Source of the DNA: an uncultured Terriglobales bacterium
Lineage (GTDB): Bacteria; Acidobacteriota; Terriglobia; Terriglobales; Acidobacteriaceae
Direction of reading: 5' to 3'
Length of the DNA stretch: 40,292 nt
Assembly: GCA_955652395.1 (NCBI GenBank)
Contig: CATPBJ010000182.1
Span: 1 to 40,292, forward strand
The position numbers and the translations under genes were made by a program. The notes beneath the pieces were generated by a model. The model made no database searches. It was not told where the DNA came from and was given only the letters and a program-made list of their open reading frames with translations. Shown here in pieces: positions 1 to 8,300 of the stretch (the stretch's first letter is position 1; each line of letters begins with the position of its first letter).

Positions 1-1
1 C

Positions 2-169
2 GCGGCTCTCCCCTGGCTGCCCTCGCCGCAACAGCGAAAACCCTGTGAAATCCTTGTGGATACGCAGTGGACAGATCGTGGAGGGATCGAAAAAATCTAC
101 AAAAATTACTTGACAGACTTACTCAGATGTCTGAAGGAAGCCAAGACGGAGTACGCGAAGCTGAAGTAG
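2..169 (+). CDS. possible C-terminal end of a protein cut by the window edge
   Basis: One plus-strand frame is open from the window edge to a TAG at 167-169, about 55 codons. The translation ends in a charged, probably helical segment (…IEKIYKNYLTDLL…KEAKTEYAKLK). Its composition looks protein-like, but no family was recognised and no start is visible. It could be the tail of a gene beginning left of the window, convergent with the bactofilin gene that ends at 236. A stop-free run of this length can also occur by chance in GC-rich DNA. Confidence 0.3.
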   Translation, partial: AALPWLPSPQQRKPCEILVDTQWTDRGGIEKIYKNYLTDLLRCLKEAKTEYAKLK

Positions 170-235
170 CGTGAGGGAGCTGCTCGGTCCATTGCAGTCT
201 GAAACAGAGTTCTGTTAGGAGTTCTAAAGAACAGG

Positions 236-739
236 TTAGGCGCCTGCGACTGCTGCTGCCGCTTTGGGCTGCTCGGTTGTGGCGGGCTTGGCGAGCTTTG
301 CGGGCTCGGCCTGCTTGCCCTTAGCCTGTTGGGACCTCTCAGTCCTTTGCTCGGCGGCGCGGACCTGCACGCTGCCTATCAGAATGGCTCCATCCTCAAC
401 GCTGATGCGCTGCGTGACCACATCACCGGTCAGCGAGCCTTGGCTGCGGATGTCCAGGCGGTCTGTGCTTTGGATGTTGCCCTGCACGTTGCCCAGGATT
501 ACGACTTCGCGAGCACTGATGTTGGCGGCGACGCTTCCGTTGTCCCCAATGGTGACGCGGTGACCGGCAAAATTAACGGTCCCCTCGATTCGGCCACCGA
601 TGAACAGCGATTCGGTACCGCTGACTTCACCTTTGATGACCAGAGAGCGCCCGATGGTGGCCTGTTCTACTGGGACGCTTGCCGTCTTGGCCTGGTTCGA
701 GTTTGAGGAAGCCTGCGATTTTTGAGAGTCTGATGGCAT
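236..739 (-). CDS. bactofilin (polymer-forming cytoskeletal protein)
   Basis: The 167-aa protein has a short polar N-terminus, a central domain at about residues 27-125 and a low-complexity Ala/Lys/Gln/Pro tail. The central domain holds repeated short beta-strand units (IGRSLVIKGEVSGTESLFIGGRIEGTV, then VTIGDNGSVAANISAREVVILGNVQGNI), the signature of the bactofilin/DUF583 right-handed beta-helix. Members of this family polymerise without nucleotide into membrane-associated filaments used in cell shape, polarity or cell-wall enzyme placement. The start is supported by an AAGGAG Shine-Dalgarno at 751-756, 11 nt upstream of the ATG. It stands alone; its partner proteins are not visible here. Confidence 0.9.
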   Translation of the reverse strand: MPSDSQKSQASSNSNQAKTASVPVEQATIGRSLVIKGEVSGTESLFIGGRIEGTVNFAGHRVTIGDNGSVAANISAREVVILGNVQGNIQSTDRLDIRSQGSLTGDVVTQRISVEDGAILIGSVQVRAAEQRTERSQQAKGKQAEPAKLAKPATTEQPKAAAAVAGA

Positions 740-1403
740 CGGTTCCGGTGCTCCTTAGCTTTTCCGTGTGGCTAAACTATGGGCCTGGCCATAGAGGGTC
801 TTCGGATGGTTAGCGTCTTAGCAAACTGACTATCGCACGGGAGTGCCCAATGCTGGAGGTTACCAAAGTACCTGTACAGTGCATCATCTCGTAGTCAATA
901 AAAACAAGGCGCGGCATAGAAGTTCCCATTAGCTCCTGTGGCGTTTCATGATATACGCGGCACGACGCGGCACAGTCAATCGGCAGGACCAGGTGGCATG
1001 TGACTGTAGAAAACGTTGTCGTGCCAGTTTGGATTAGCTGGATAGGGCTCGCCCTTGCCGGATATCTCGCCTACCAGGGCCTCCGCTCGAGCAGGTCGTA
1101 GACGAAGGAGTAATAAAACCTTTGGACAAAGACATTCTTTACCGCACAATGAAAATAAGAAGCTGTCAAGTTTCACTTGGCCTCGTGACCCGCAAGCCAA
1201 AAAAACTTTAAGCCGTATAGTCGCTGCGCATCTTGACACCCAGTTAGGGGAGCATTTTCACCGGACGCTACACCATGGGCGCCAGTAACAGGCGGGTGCT
1301 CGGGTCGAGCTCGAGAGTGTCCCTTCGTTACGTCGGAGGACCACAAGACCTATCTTAAAATCGATGTGTCGACACGGTAGAGGCCAAGAAATGGGGGTGG
1401 AGA
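740..1403. other. 664-nt region without a convincing gene; structured leader near the bactofilin start
   Basis: No reading frame here resembles a known protein. At 771-814 a nested hairpin is possible: GCTAA (771-775) can pair with TTAGC (810-814) around an inner CTATGG/CCATAG stem (777-782 and 789-794). It lies where the bactofilin mRNA leader would be. A GTG-started frame at 1000-1101 (+) would encode a 33-aa peptide with one hydrophobic helix (VWISWIGLALAGYLAYQGL). It has no clear ribosome binding site and is only a possibility. Confidence 0.4.
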
Positions 1404-1931
1404 ATGCACACGGACACAGGGATACGGTCGTCGGTTGGCTCCTTGGCCACCAACATTCAAGCTGGGATCAGCGCCTGGGCGACCAAGATGCAACGGTGGA
1501 TCACCTCCTTGGGTAAGACGGCCAAGAAGGGCGTGGTTGCTAGGCTGTCTGCCCACGGAATGCACAACATAATTCCACCCGTTGCGGTGCTTGCGGGAGC
1601 CGCAGCATTTGGATTCTGGTGGGAGAGGATCAGTGCCGGACTGTTCGCCGGCCTTGCCTTAGTTCTCCTAGCGGGTATCTACAAAGCCCTGCGGCAGATC
1701 GTTGCGGCCCTGCGATGGGAACATGACCGCGTTACCGCTGCGGACTGGAATAGGCAGACTTCGCGGATTGCAGAACGAAGCGATCGAAATTTCGAGATCG
1801 GCGCCAGTGCTGTCGAGCACTTGCGGCCATGGGTAAAAGACGAGACTTCATTGACGGAGGAAAGTGCAAAAGCGTATTGCTCAGTTCTTCTGGATACGCT
1901 TGCAGTCCTCCATCCCAAGTTTGCAGAATGA
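1404..1931 (+). CDS. hypothetical small membrane protein
   Basis: A 175-aa protein with no recognised family. It has a basic, Ser/Thr-rich N-terminal 50 residues and two adjacent hydrophobic helices at about residues 57-74 and 78-94, separated by the short WWERIS turn. A charged cytoplasm-like C-terminal domain follows, rich in Arg, Glu and Trp. The ATG is preceded by a purine-rich GGGGGTGGAG stretch a few bases upstream, which supports the start. Its isolation between non-coding DNA and a truncated tRNA suggests accessory or mobile-element cargo, but nothing in the protein itself shows this. Confidence 0.55.
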   Translation: MHTDTGIRSSVGSLATNIQAGISAWATKMQRWITSLGKTAKKGVVARLSAHGMHNIIPPVAVLAGAAAFGFWWERISAGLFAGLALVLLAGIYKALRQIVAALRWEHDRVTAADWNRQTSRIAERSDRNFEIGASAVEHLRPWVKDETSLTEESAKAYCSVLLDTLAVLHPKFAE

Positions 1932-2254
1932 CTATTAAGGTGAGTGACTCGGCAGTGGCCGTCCTGATACTTAAGATTGCGGGCGCCACCGTGGTGCATG
2001 GCACTCGCAAACCCACAAACGATTCCCCGCCGTGGATCTTCCTGAAGGCTGATCTGGGTCATCAAGCTGATCTGGTATCGGGTGTAGTCCTTTACGCGCG
2101 GCGATTCTCACCTCGGAATCATGGCTTAATCATGGCATACGCATGGGCAAGGAAGGGTAAGATTGGGTAAGAAATGGGAATGCACGATGTGCGCTAGGTT
2201 ATTGCAAACACAGGCTAAACAGCAGAAAATGAACGACTAGAGTGAAACGCTTCC
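1932..2254. other. non-coding stretch upstream of the tRNA fragment
   Basis: About 320 nt with no convincing reading frame; the frames present look like chance translations. The sequence directly left of the tRNA fragment shows no D-arm and no 5' acceptor strand complementary to the CCCGGGC at 2305-2311, so a complete tRNA is absent. Confidence 0.5.
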
Positions 2255-2260
2255 CAGAAC

Positions 2261-2315
2261 TTAAAATCCCGGACCCCGAAAGGGCGTGACGGTTCGATTC
2301 CGTCCCCGGGCACCA
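2261..2315 (+). other. 3' fragment of tRNA-Leu(UAA), probable attachment-site remnant
   Basis: The stretch reads as the 3' part of a class II tRNA. It has an anticodon loop with UAA at 2262-2264, the 3' anticodon strand TCCCG (2267-2271), a long variable arm with a CCC-GAAA-GGG hairpin, and a perfect T-arm (GACGG 2288-2292, loop 2293-2299, CCGTC 2300-2304). The 3' acceptor strand CCCGGGC (2305-2311), a discriminator A and CCA (2313-2315) complete it. The 5' half is missing. Fragments of this extent are what tyrosine recombinases leave at the distal end of an element integrated into a tRNA 3' end. The CCA lies 16 nt from the end of the aminotransferase gene. No integrase is in the window. Confidence 0.75.
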
Positions 2316-2331
2316 GATCAGCGTGGATTTT

Positions 2332-3405
2332 TCAGACTGTGCGCAGAGCCCGGTCAATTCTCTGCAACCCCTCGCGGAACATTTCCGTGTCGACTCCCAT
2401 ACCAATGCGGAAATGGTGGGGCAGACCGAAAAAATGCCCCGGCACGGCTGACGTTTCATGCTCCGTACGGAGTCGGGAGAGGAAATCAACCACATTGCCG
2501 TTGGCCAGGTGCAGAACGGCGGTCGTACCAAATTCAGTGCGTGGGGAGGAGACACCTTCCTGACTGGCCAGGAACTCGTGCAGCAGCGCACGATCCGCTT
2601 CAACGATTTGGCGTGCGCGTTCGCGTATGGTGTCGAGGTTTTCCAAGGCCACGACGCTTAGCAGTTCGGCGGGGTGTACCGGGATGGATGCAAACAGGTC
2701 GTTCAACCGCCACATGGCACGCGCCAGATCGGGCTCTGCCAGAATCCACCCACAACGCAGGCCGCTCAAACCGTAGACCTTGGTCAGACTGGTGGTAACG
2801 ACAAACTCCGGACCCAGATGGAAGGAGGATTTCGGCGTATCGGTATAAACGGCGTCGAGATAGACTTCGTCAACCAGCACGTGTGCGCCTACGCTGCGCG
2901 CTAGGCCGCCAATCTCACGCAGCGCAGAGTTCGAAGTCAGGACACTGCTCGGATTATGCAGGTTGGTGAGGACGATCAGTCTTGTCTTTCGCGTGATCGC
3001 GCGCCGAACCTGGGCTGGATCGAGCGCATACCCGCTCTCTTCGGTGCGGGCAAAATGCTTCACGGCTGCACCCAAATACAAGAGGGTGGAAGTAAGCAAC
3101 TCGTAGGTTGGCTGTTCGACGAGAACCTCATCGCCCGGATCAATCAGCGTTGCCATCGCCAAATGGTTGGCCATGGATGTGCCGGCGGCCGCGACCACGC
3201 AATCGGGGTCGACTCCACCTTTCTTCGCGATGGCGTGCTGCAAGGGAGCGTAGCCGTAGGTGCTGTCGCCGTTGATCTCCAACTGTTCGATGGTGACCGG
3301 AAGTTCATGCAGAGGAAACGATCCCACCCCGCTGGTGGCGAGATTGAATCGCGCGCGGCCCTGGGTTTTCGCCCACAGCATGTAATCGGAATGTCGACGT
3401 TTCAT
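2332..3405 (-). CDS. PLP-dependent aminotransferase, class I/II (fold type I)
   Basis: The 357-aa protein has the full set of aspartate-aminotransferase-superfamily motifs. These are a cofactor phosphate-binding region near GTSMANH (about 75-81), Asn151 in NLHNPSS, Asp179 and Tyr182 in DEVY, Lys209 in SLTKVYGLSGLRCGW as the Schiff-base lysine, and Arg217. A late Arg in FRIGMG probably binds the substrate carboxylate. It should be a cytosolic aminotransferase or a related PLP enzyme acting on an amino acid; the substrate cannot be read from sequence. It is the second gene of a two-gene unit: its ATG overlaps the stop of the upstream amino-acid permease by 4 nt. The enzyme may therefore process an amino acid imported by that permease. 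Confidence 0.88.
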   Translation of the reverse strand: MKRRHSDYMLWAKTQGRARFNLATSGVGSFPLHELPVTIEQLEINGDSTYGYAPLQHAIAKKGGVDPDCVVAAAGTSMANHLAMATLIDPGDEVLVEQPTYELLTSTLLYLGAAVKHFARTEESGYALDPAQVRRAITRKTRLIVLTNLHNPSSVLTSNSALREIGGLARSVGAHVLVDEVYLDAVYTDTPKSSFHLGPEFVVTTSLTKVYGLSGLRCGWILAEPDLARAMWRLNDLFASIPVHPAELLSVVALENLDTIRERARQIVEADRALLHEFLASQEGVSSPRTEFGTTAVLHLANGNVVDFLSRLRTEHETSAVPGHFFGLPHHFRIGMGVDTEMFREGLQRIDRALRTV

Positions 3406-4739
3406 AGGTTCGGCTGCAGCGCAGTTCTCCCTTTGGCGTGGTTCCAGTACAAATATACCGGGATGCCAGCCAGCAGAATAACCAGGCCGATGGCGGAATT
3501 CGCCGGGAAGGTCGCGGTGGTCGTGATCACGATGGCGGCGCAGGCGAGCACAAAGAGAGCTGTGGTGTAAGGATGACCCGGCACAAGATACAGCGTCTCA
3601 GGTGAGTCCGCGCTTCTCCGCCGGAACACAAACAGCGATGCCGCCGTCAGGCCAAAGGAAATGAAATCGACGGAAATCACGTAGTTCAATATCTGTTCGT
3701 AACGTCCGGAAAGGGCAATCACGGTCGCGGTCACGCCTTGCAGTACGATGGCCACGACCGGAACTCCGGTGCGGGGTGAAAGCCAGCCCACACTCTTGAA
3801 GAAGAGATCGTCCCGCGCCATGGCGTAGTAAATCCGAGGAGCGGTCAGAATTCCCTGGCTCAGAAATCCCAGCGTGGAAATGGCAATACCGAACGCAATC
3901 CACTGCGCGCCTCGCTCACCCAGGGCGGCGCGCATCACCGACGACGCGGGAGTGCGGGTCGCAGCCAGTCCGTCGGGACCGAGCACGCGCACGCAAACAA
4001 AATTGACTGCGAGATAAAGCGCCACGACCCCGATCACGCCGATCACGAGTCCGCGGGAAAGATCGCGTCGGGGATGGCGCATCTCGCCGGCCACGAAACT
4101 TGCGGTCTGCCATCCGCCATACGCGAAAGCAACCGGAATCATGGCGGCTCCGATTGCACTTCCAAGTCCCAAGGAGACCGGCTGGTCGAGCAAGGGTAGG
4201 GCCCGCACTGTGCCTCCGCCCCACAAGATCCCTACCACGACCATGGCTGCGATGGCGGCAGCCTTGAGCAGCATGAGAGCACTCTGCACATTGCTGCCGG
4301 CACGCACTCCGAAGCAATTGATCGCGGTCAAACCCAGTAGGGTCACGGCCGCGATCAGCCCATCCCCCGCTGAGAGGCCGGTAATTTCTCGGTAGTACCG
4401 GCTGAATGTGACCGCCACCGCCGCCATCCCACCGGTTTGCGTCACCAGAAGAAGCACCCATCCGTAGATGAATGCGACGGAGGGATGGTAGGCCTCGCGC
4501 AGGTACAGATATTGCCCACCCGCACCGGGCAAACGGGATGCCAGCTCCGACCAGATGAATGCACCGAGCAGGGCAAGTCCCCCACCAAGCAGCCAGACTC
4601 CCAGGATCAGGAAAGGAGTGTGCACGCGCAGGGCAACCACATAGGGGTTGATGAAAATACCGGAGCCGACAATGCCGCCCATGACGATCATGGTGGCGTC
4701 GAATACTCCGAGCAGCTGCCGAGGTTTGACGGGATCCAA
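3402..4739 (-). CDS. amino acid permease, APC superfamily
   Basis: A 445-aa polytopic membrane protein with about 12 hydrophobic segments. Its N-terminal signature VFDATMIVMGGIVGSGIFINPYVVA matches the GSGIF motif of transmembrane segment 1 in APC/LAT-type amino acid transporters, where the substrate carboxylate binds. Length is normal for the family. The start is a TTG at 4739 with only a weak ribosome binding site, chosen because it gives the complete first helix. Translation is coupled to the downstream aminotransferase by an ATGA overlap, which suggests import of an amino acid that the partner then transaminates. Exact substrate and exchange mode are unknown. Confidence 0.88.
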   Translation of the reverse strand: MDPVKPRQLLGVFDATMIVMGGIVGSGIFINPYVVALRVHTPFLILGVWLLGGGLALLGAFIWSELASRLPGAGGQYLYLREAYHPSVAFIYGWVLLLVTQTGGMAAVAVTFSRYYREITGLSAGDGLIAAVTLLGLTAINCFGVRAGSNVQSALMLLKAAAIAAMVVVGILWGGGTVRALPLLDQPVSLGLGSAIGAAMIPVAFAYGGWQTASFVAGEMRHPRRDLSRGLVIGVIGVVALYLAVNFVCVRVLGPDGLAATRTPASSVMRAALGERGAQWIAFGIAISTLGFLSQGILTAPRIYYAMARDDLFFKSVGWLSPRTGVPVVAIVLQGVTATVIALSGRYEQILNYVISVDFISFGLTAASLFVFRRRSADSPETLYLVPGHPYTTALFVLACAAIVITTTATFPANSAIGLVILLAGIPVYLYWNHAKGRTALQPNL

Positions 4740-4894
4740 GAATCAGCCTAAGGGAGTGTTGCCTGCTTGCAAAAGAAACAAGTCGCGTTGCTCCGCAGAC
4801 TTGATCCCGATCACCTTACCATAGCGTTGGATCATTGAAGAATGTCCGCGCGTGATACGCTTTTGGGGTTGGTTTTATCGCCCCACGGAGGCCC

Positions 4895-6349
4895 ATGAGT
4901 TCTGCTCATTTTGACCTACAAGCGGCCGCAAGACAAATCATGTTGGAACATGGATTCGAGCCGGACTTCCCTCCAGAGGTCCCGCTGCAGCTCGCGGAGC
5001 TGAAAGCGCATCCGCCACAAGTGGCGCCGGGCGGGGACATCCGAGACCTGCGGCAGCTACTATGGTCATCCATCGACAACGACACTTCTCGCGACCTTGA
5101 CCAGATCGAAGTCGCCGAACGTTTGCCTTCGGGAGAGATCAAAGTGCTGGTGGGAATCGCCGACGTGGACGCCTTCGTCCGACAGCAGTCGCCGATCGAT
5201 GGGCATGCGGCAAAGGAAACTACCACGGTTTACACCGGCATTCGGAATTTCCCCATGCTGCCCGAGGAGCTCAGCACCAGCGCCTCTTCCCTGCTGGAAA
5301 ACGGAGACAAACTTGGCGTAGTAATCGAGTTTGTGGTCTCGCCAGACGGCGGCGTGAACTCCAGCGACATTTATCGCGCGATTGTTCGCAATCAAGCCCA
5401 GCTGGCCTACGATTCCGTGGGGGCGTGGCTCGAAGATAAAGGACCCGCTCCCGTGAAAGTGGCGGCCTCAACCGGGCTGCAAGCACAACTCCAACTGCAG
5501 AACGAGGTGGCGCAGGCGCTGAGAAAACAGCGCTACCAGAACGGAGCTCTGAACATAGACACAGCCGAGGTGCGTCCTGTGGTTCTCAATCAGCAAGTGG
5601 TGGACGTTGTGAGTCAGCAGAAGAACCACGCCACCGACCTGATTGAGGACTTCATGATCGCGGCCAACGGAGTCGTAGCGCGCATGCTCGAGAAGGTTTC
5701 ATCTTTGCGTCGAATCGTAAAGACGCCCGAGCGCTGGGATCGGATTGTGCAACTAGCAGCTACACACAATGAAAGACTCCCGGCGCAGCCCGATTCCAAG
5801 GGGCTCAATGACTTTCTGCTCAGGCGCAAAGCCGCCGATCCAGATCATTTTGCAGATCTGTCGCTGGCGGTGATCAAACTGATCGGACCCGGCGAATATG
5901 TGCTGGAACGTCCGGGAGATCCGGAGCAAGGCCATTTTGGCCTGGCGGTCCAGGATTACACTCACTCCACAGCACCGAATCGGCGCTTTGCCGATATCGT
6001 CACTCAAAGGCTGATTAAGGCGCTGCTTTCCGGCCAGTCGGCCCCCTATTCCGACGATGAACTGACAGCCATCGCCAGCAACTGCACTCTTAAAGAAGAT
6101 GCTGCGCGCAAGGTGGAGCGGGAGATGTCCAAGCGCATTGCGGCGGTTACGATGAGCAACAAGATCGGGGCAACATTTGATGCCATCGTTACCGGAGTCA
6201 CGCCGCGTGGAACCTTTGTTCGCGTGCTGCAGCCGCACATCGAAGGCTTGTTGGTGCAGTCGCAAGGAGTGGATGTAGGGGACAGGCTGCGCGTGAAGCT
6301 GACGCGAACCGATGTGCAGCATGGCTATATCGATTTTGCTCGCGCCTAG
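4895..6349 (+). CDS. RNB-domain 3'-5' exoribonuclease with C-terminal S1 domain (short RNase II/R-like)
   Basis: A 484-aa protein. The RNB catalytic centre lies at residues 57-76 (SSIDNDTSRDLDQIEVAE), with Asp61, Asp67 and Asp69 matching three of the four Mg-binding aspartates of E. coli RNase II; the fourth is Gln70. Further RNB features are AKETTTVYT and FGLAVQDYTHSTAPNRRFADIVTQRL, the conserved substrate-channel segment. An S1 RNA-binding domain ends the protein (about 420-484). The N-terminal cold-shock domains of canonical RNase II/R are absent, as in the compact family seen in Acidobacteria and some other phyla. It probably degrades mRNA or trims structured RNA in the cytoplasm. It is monocistronic and convergent with the SpoIID-domain gene, with a 6-nt gap. 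Confidence 0.88.
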   Translation: MSSAHFDLQAAARQIMLEHGFEPDFPPEVPLQLAELKAHPPQVAPGGDIRDLRQLLWSSIDNDTSRDLDQIEVAERLPSGEIKVLVGIADVDAFVRQQSPIDGHAAKETTTVYTGIRNFPMLPEELSTSASSLLENGDKLGVVIEFVVSPDGGVNSSDIYRAIVRNQAQLAYDSVGAWLEDKGPAPVKVAASTGLQAQLQLQNEVAQALRKQRYQNGALNIDTAEVRPVVLNQQVVDVVSQQKNHATDLIEDFMIAANGVVARMLEKVSSLRRIVKTPERWDRIVQLAATHNERLPAQPDSKGLNDFLLRRKAADPDHFADLSLAVIKLIGPGEYVLERPGDPEQGHFGLAVQDYTHSTAPNRRFADIVTQRLIKALLSGQSAPYSDDELTAIASNCTLKEDAARKVEREMSKRIAAVTMSNKIGATFDAIVTGVTPRGTFVRVLQPHIEGLLVQSQGVDVGDRLRVKLTRTDVQHGYIDFARA

Positions 6350-6351
6350 CA

Positions 6352-6371
6352 GCCATCACTTCTTTGATGGC
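6352..6371. terminator. hairpin between two convergent genes
   Basis: A perfect 7-bp inverted repeat, GCCATCA (6352-6358) and TGATGGC (6365-6371), flanks a 6-nt loop. It sits exactly where the ribonuclease gene (stop at 6349) meets the end of the SpoIID-domain gene (stop at 6356), so it overlaps that gene's last codons. There is no T-tract on either side. It could be a weak bidirectional terminator or a 3'-end stabiliser. Confidence 0.35.
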
Positions 6372-7426
6372 GTCACCAGTGCAGTGTTCGGATAGTAGTG
6401 CTCTAGAATTTCGCGAAAGGTGGCCCCGGACTGCGCCATGGCTTTCGCTCCTGCCTGGCACAGTCCAATGCCGTGTCCCTCGCCCGCCCCCTCAAGGACA
6501 ATTCCCTTCGCGTCGCTGCGGGCAATGAAGTTGTTGCTGGGTAGGGCTTCCCAGCCGAGACGGCGATCCATGTCCAGCCGGGAAGCCTCTCCGTGTTGGC
6601 GCAGATCGAGAGCTTCGGCCTGAGACACGCGACGGACCCAGTGCGATGGATGGCGACGACAGTATTCACAAACCGCGGAGAAGTATGGGTAGCCGTGACT
6701 CGACAAGCCCACTTCTTGTGGAGTACGGGTGCGTCCGTCACAGCTTCGGGTGAACATTGCCGCCACAGCACGGTCATGATAGGCCAGCACCAGACCACGG
6801 GTTGCGAAAGCGGCACGGGAAGCGTTGCTTTCCGGTGGAGGCGGCTCACGAAGGAACTGACAATGAGTAGTATCACAGAAATCAAAATCGTGATGACGTC
6901 CCTGATCCGCGGTGAAATATGAGCGTGTAGCCACTGCCTGCGCCTTCAATGCTTCGAGGAGCGTATCCGGCGCACTCTCCGCTTGCACCACGGATGCGAC
7001 CGCTGTCTCCAGATCCATCTGTACAACCGGAACCAAGATGCCGGCAACCGCTTTGACTTCAAGCACACCATGGTACCGGCGACTGATCTTTCCGGGAATC
7101 GCGAGCACGAAGTCAGTGACACCATTGCTTCGGCTGGAGGCGTGGAGGTCAGATGCCCGGACCAACTGACTGCCAATCTGGAGTATGAGATCGTCGCCAG
7201 AAACTGTGATTTCTGTGGCGTCTTTTCCGGAACTTCTTTCCAGTACGAAGGTCTTCTCCCCGGCTTGGACAATCTCCGTCTTTATAACCAGGGCCTGCCC
7301 GGGCACAGTTTTCATCGTGATCTGATGAGGATGGAAGAGGCCTAGCACTCCGACGCGGACATCCTGCGCGCAGGCGACTTGAGTGACAAGCAGGATGTAC
7401 GCGAACAACCTTATTCCGAACGACAC
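6356..7426 (-). CDS. SpoIID/LytB-domain protein (probable peptidoglycan lytic transglycosylase)
   Basis: A 356-aa protein with an N-terminal signal peptide (about 1-20, ending AQVACAQ-like) and a SpoIID domain. The segment MDLETAVASVVQAESAPDTLLEALKAQAVATRSYF (137-171) contains Glu150 at the catalytic-acid position. CDTTHCQ (184-190) corresponds to the metal-binding Cys/His region. The C-terminal GEGHGIGLCQAGAKAMAQSG matches the family's GHGVGMSQ-GA motif. SpoIID proteins cleave glycan strands lacking stem peptides. It is the last gene of the envelope operon, 4 nt after the transpeptidase gene, so strand cleavage and cross-linking activities are co-expressed. An extra CEYC motif in the middle is unusual and could bind metal or form a disulfide. 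Confidence 0.85.
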   Translation of the reverse strand: MSFGIRLFAYILLVTQVACAQDVRVGVLGLFHPHQITMKTVPGQALVIKTEIVQAGEKTFVLERSSGKDATEITVSGDDLILQIGSQLVRASDLHASSRSNGVTDFVLAIPGKISRRYHGVLEVKAVAGILVPVVQMDLETAVASVVQAESAPDTLLEALKAQAVATRSYFTADQGRHHDFDFCDTTHCQFLREPPPPESNASRAAFATRGLVLAYHDRAVAAMFTRSCDGRTRTPQEVGLSSHGYPYFSAVCEYCRRHPSHWVRRVSQAEALDLRQHGEASRLDMDRRLGWEALPSNNFIARSDAKGIVLEGAGEGHGIGLCQAGAKAMAQSGATFREILEHYYPNTALVTPSKK

Positions 7427-7430
7427 TCCT

Positions 7431-8300
7431 TTACTCCTCGATCCGGCTCAACATCCGCCCCGCGGTCAGCGCCGCCCTGGCGCCCGGAACTCCGTGTACC
7501 CGTACGATCAGTAGCAGCGTTGGCTGCTCGGCTGGCACCAATGCGACTACAAAGCCGTCCCCAGGAGCGTGCGCGTGATGGGTGCACGCGGCCGTTCCGG
7601 TTTTCACCAGTGCGCGCGAACGCTTCAATGCACGACCAACTTCCGCTCCCGTACCCTGCCTGGCGGACTGGGCCATCCCGGCCACCACTTCGCGTACTCC
7701 AGTCTGGTCGCGACGCCGATTGAGTTCCAGATAAGCGTGCGCCATGTGTAAAGGCGAGATGAGCCAATGATTCCCTATTCCGATCAGGTCCGGGCCAGAT
7801 AACTCCGAAGCAGGTGGGTCTAATCCGAGTCTTCCTGCCGAGGGGATAACGTCTGCGCTGGTCATGCCCGCGGCAAGCATCCGAAAATACGAATTGCAGG
7901 AGTCAGCGATGGCCGCAGTGATACCGATCTCCCCGTGACCGTGGGGCCGCCAGCAGCCTGCAGCACCCCCCCGGCAAATATGAGTCGGATAGCGAAACTG
8001 ATGCTCTTCGCCATAGGCCAACGCCGTAAAGGGTTTTACTAGTGAACCGAGCGGAATCGGTTGGTCAGCATCATCCCAACGAGAAGCGAGCAAAGCTCCG
8101 GTCTGAACGTCCAGGAGGAGGAAAGAGACTTCCCTGCGCGTAAACTCTCGCTCGAGAATTTGGGCTGCCGATTGTGCGAATAGCGAATTTCGGGTGACCG
8201 TGTTTTCAGCGAAAGCCTCCGCGGAGGGTGGGGTTGCTGCGGGGGGCACGGCTAAGACCCCAATCACCAGCAACAGCTCAATCTTGCTTACTGAGACCAT
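7431..8300 (-). CDS. penicillin-binding transpeptidase-domain protein
   Basis: A 289-aa exported protein with an N-terminal hydrophobic signal/anchor (about 7-22). It has the three active-site motifs of serine penicillin-binding enzymes: SxxK as Ser86-Leu-Val-Lys89, SxN as Ser134-Cys-Asn136 and KTG as Lys233-Thr-Gly235. It lacks the N-terminal dimerisation module of class B PBPs and is close in size to class D beta-lactamases or a stand-alone transpeptidase domain. The position beside SpoIID argues for peptidoglycan remodelling rather than antibiotic resistance. Its start overlaps the end of the upstream DUF3352-like gene by 13 nt. Confidence 0.82.
   Translation of the reverse strand: MVSVSKIELLLVIGVLAVPPAATPPSAEAFAENTVTRNSLFAQSAAQILEREFTRREVSFLLLDVQTGALLASRWDDADQPIPLGSLVKPFTALAYGEEHQFRYPTHICRGGAAGCWRPHGHGEIGITAAIADSCNSYFRMLAAGMTSADVIPSAGRLGLDPPASELSGPDLIGIGNHWLISPLHMAHAYLELNRRRDQTGVREVVAGMAQSARQGTGAEVGRALKRSRALVKTGTAACTHHAHAPGDGFVVALVPAEQPTLLLIVRVHGVPGARAALTAGRMLSRIEE

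Noticed and set aside
2199-2603. Minus-strand frame with a GTESNRHA-like peptide
   Set aside because: This is the well-known chance translation of a tRNA 3' end and overlaps the aminotransferase.
7431-8300. Class D beta-lactamase
   Set aside because: The motifs would fit, but coupling to SpoIID and envelope genes and the lack of class D-specific features favour a peptidoglycan transpeptidase domain.
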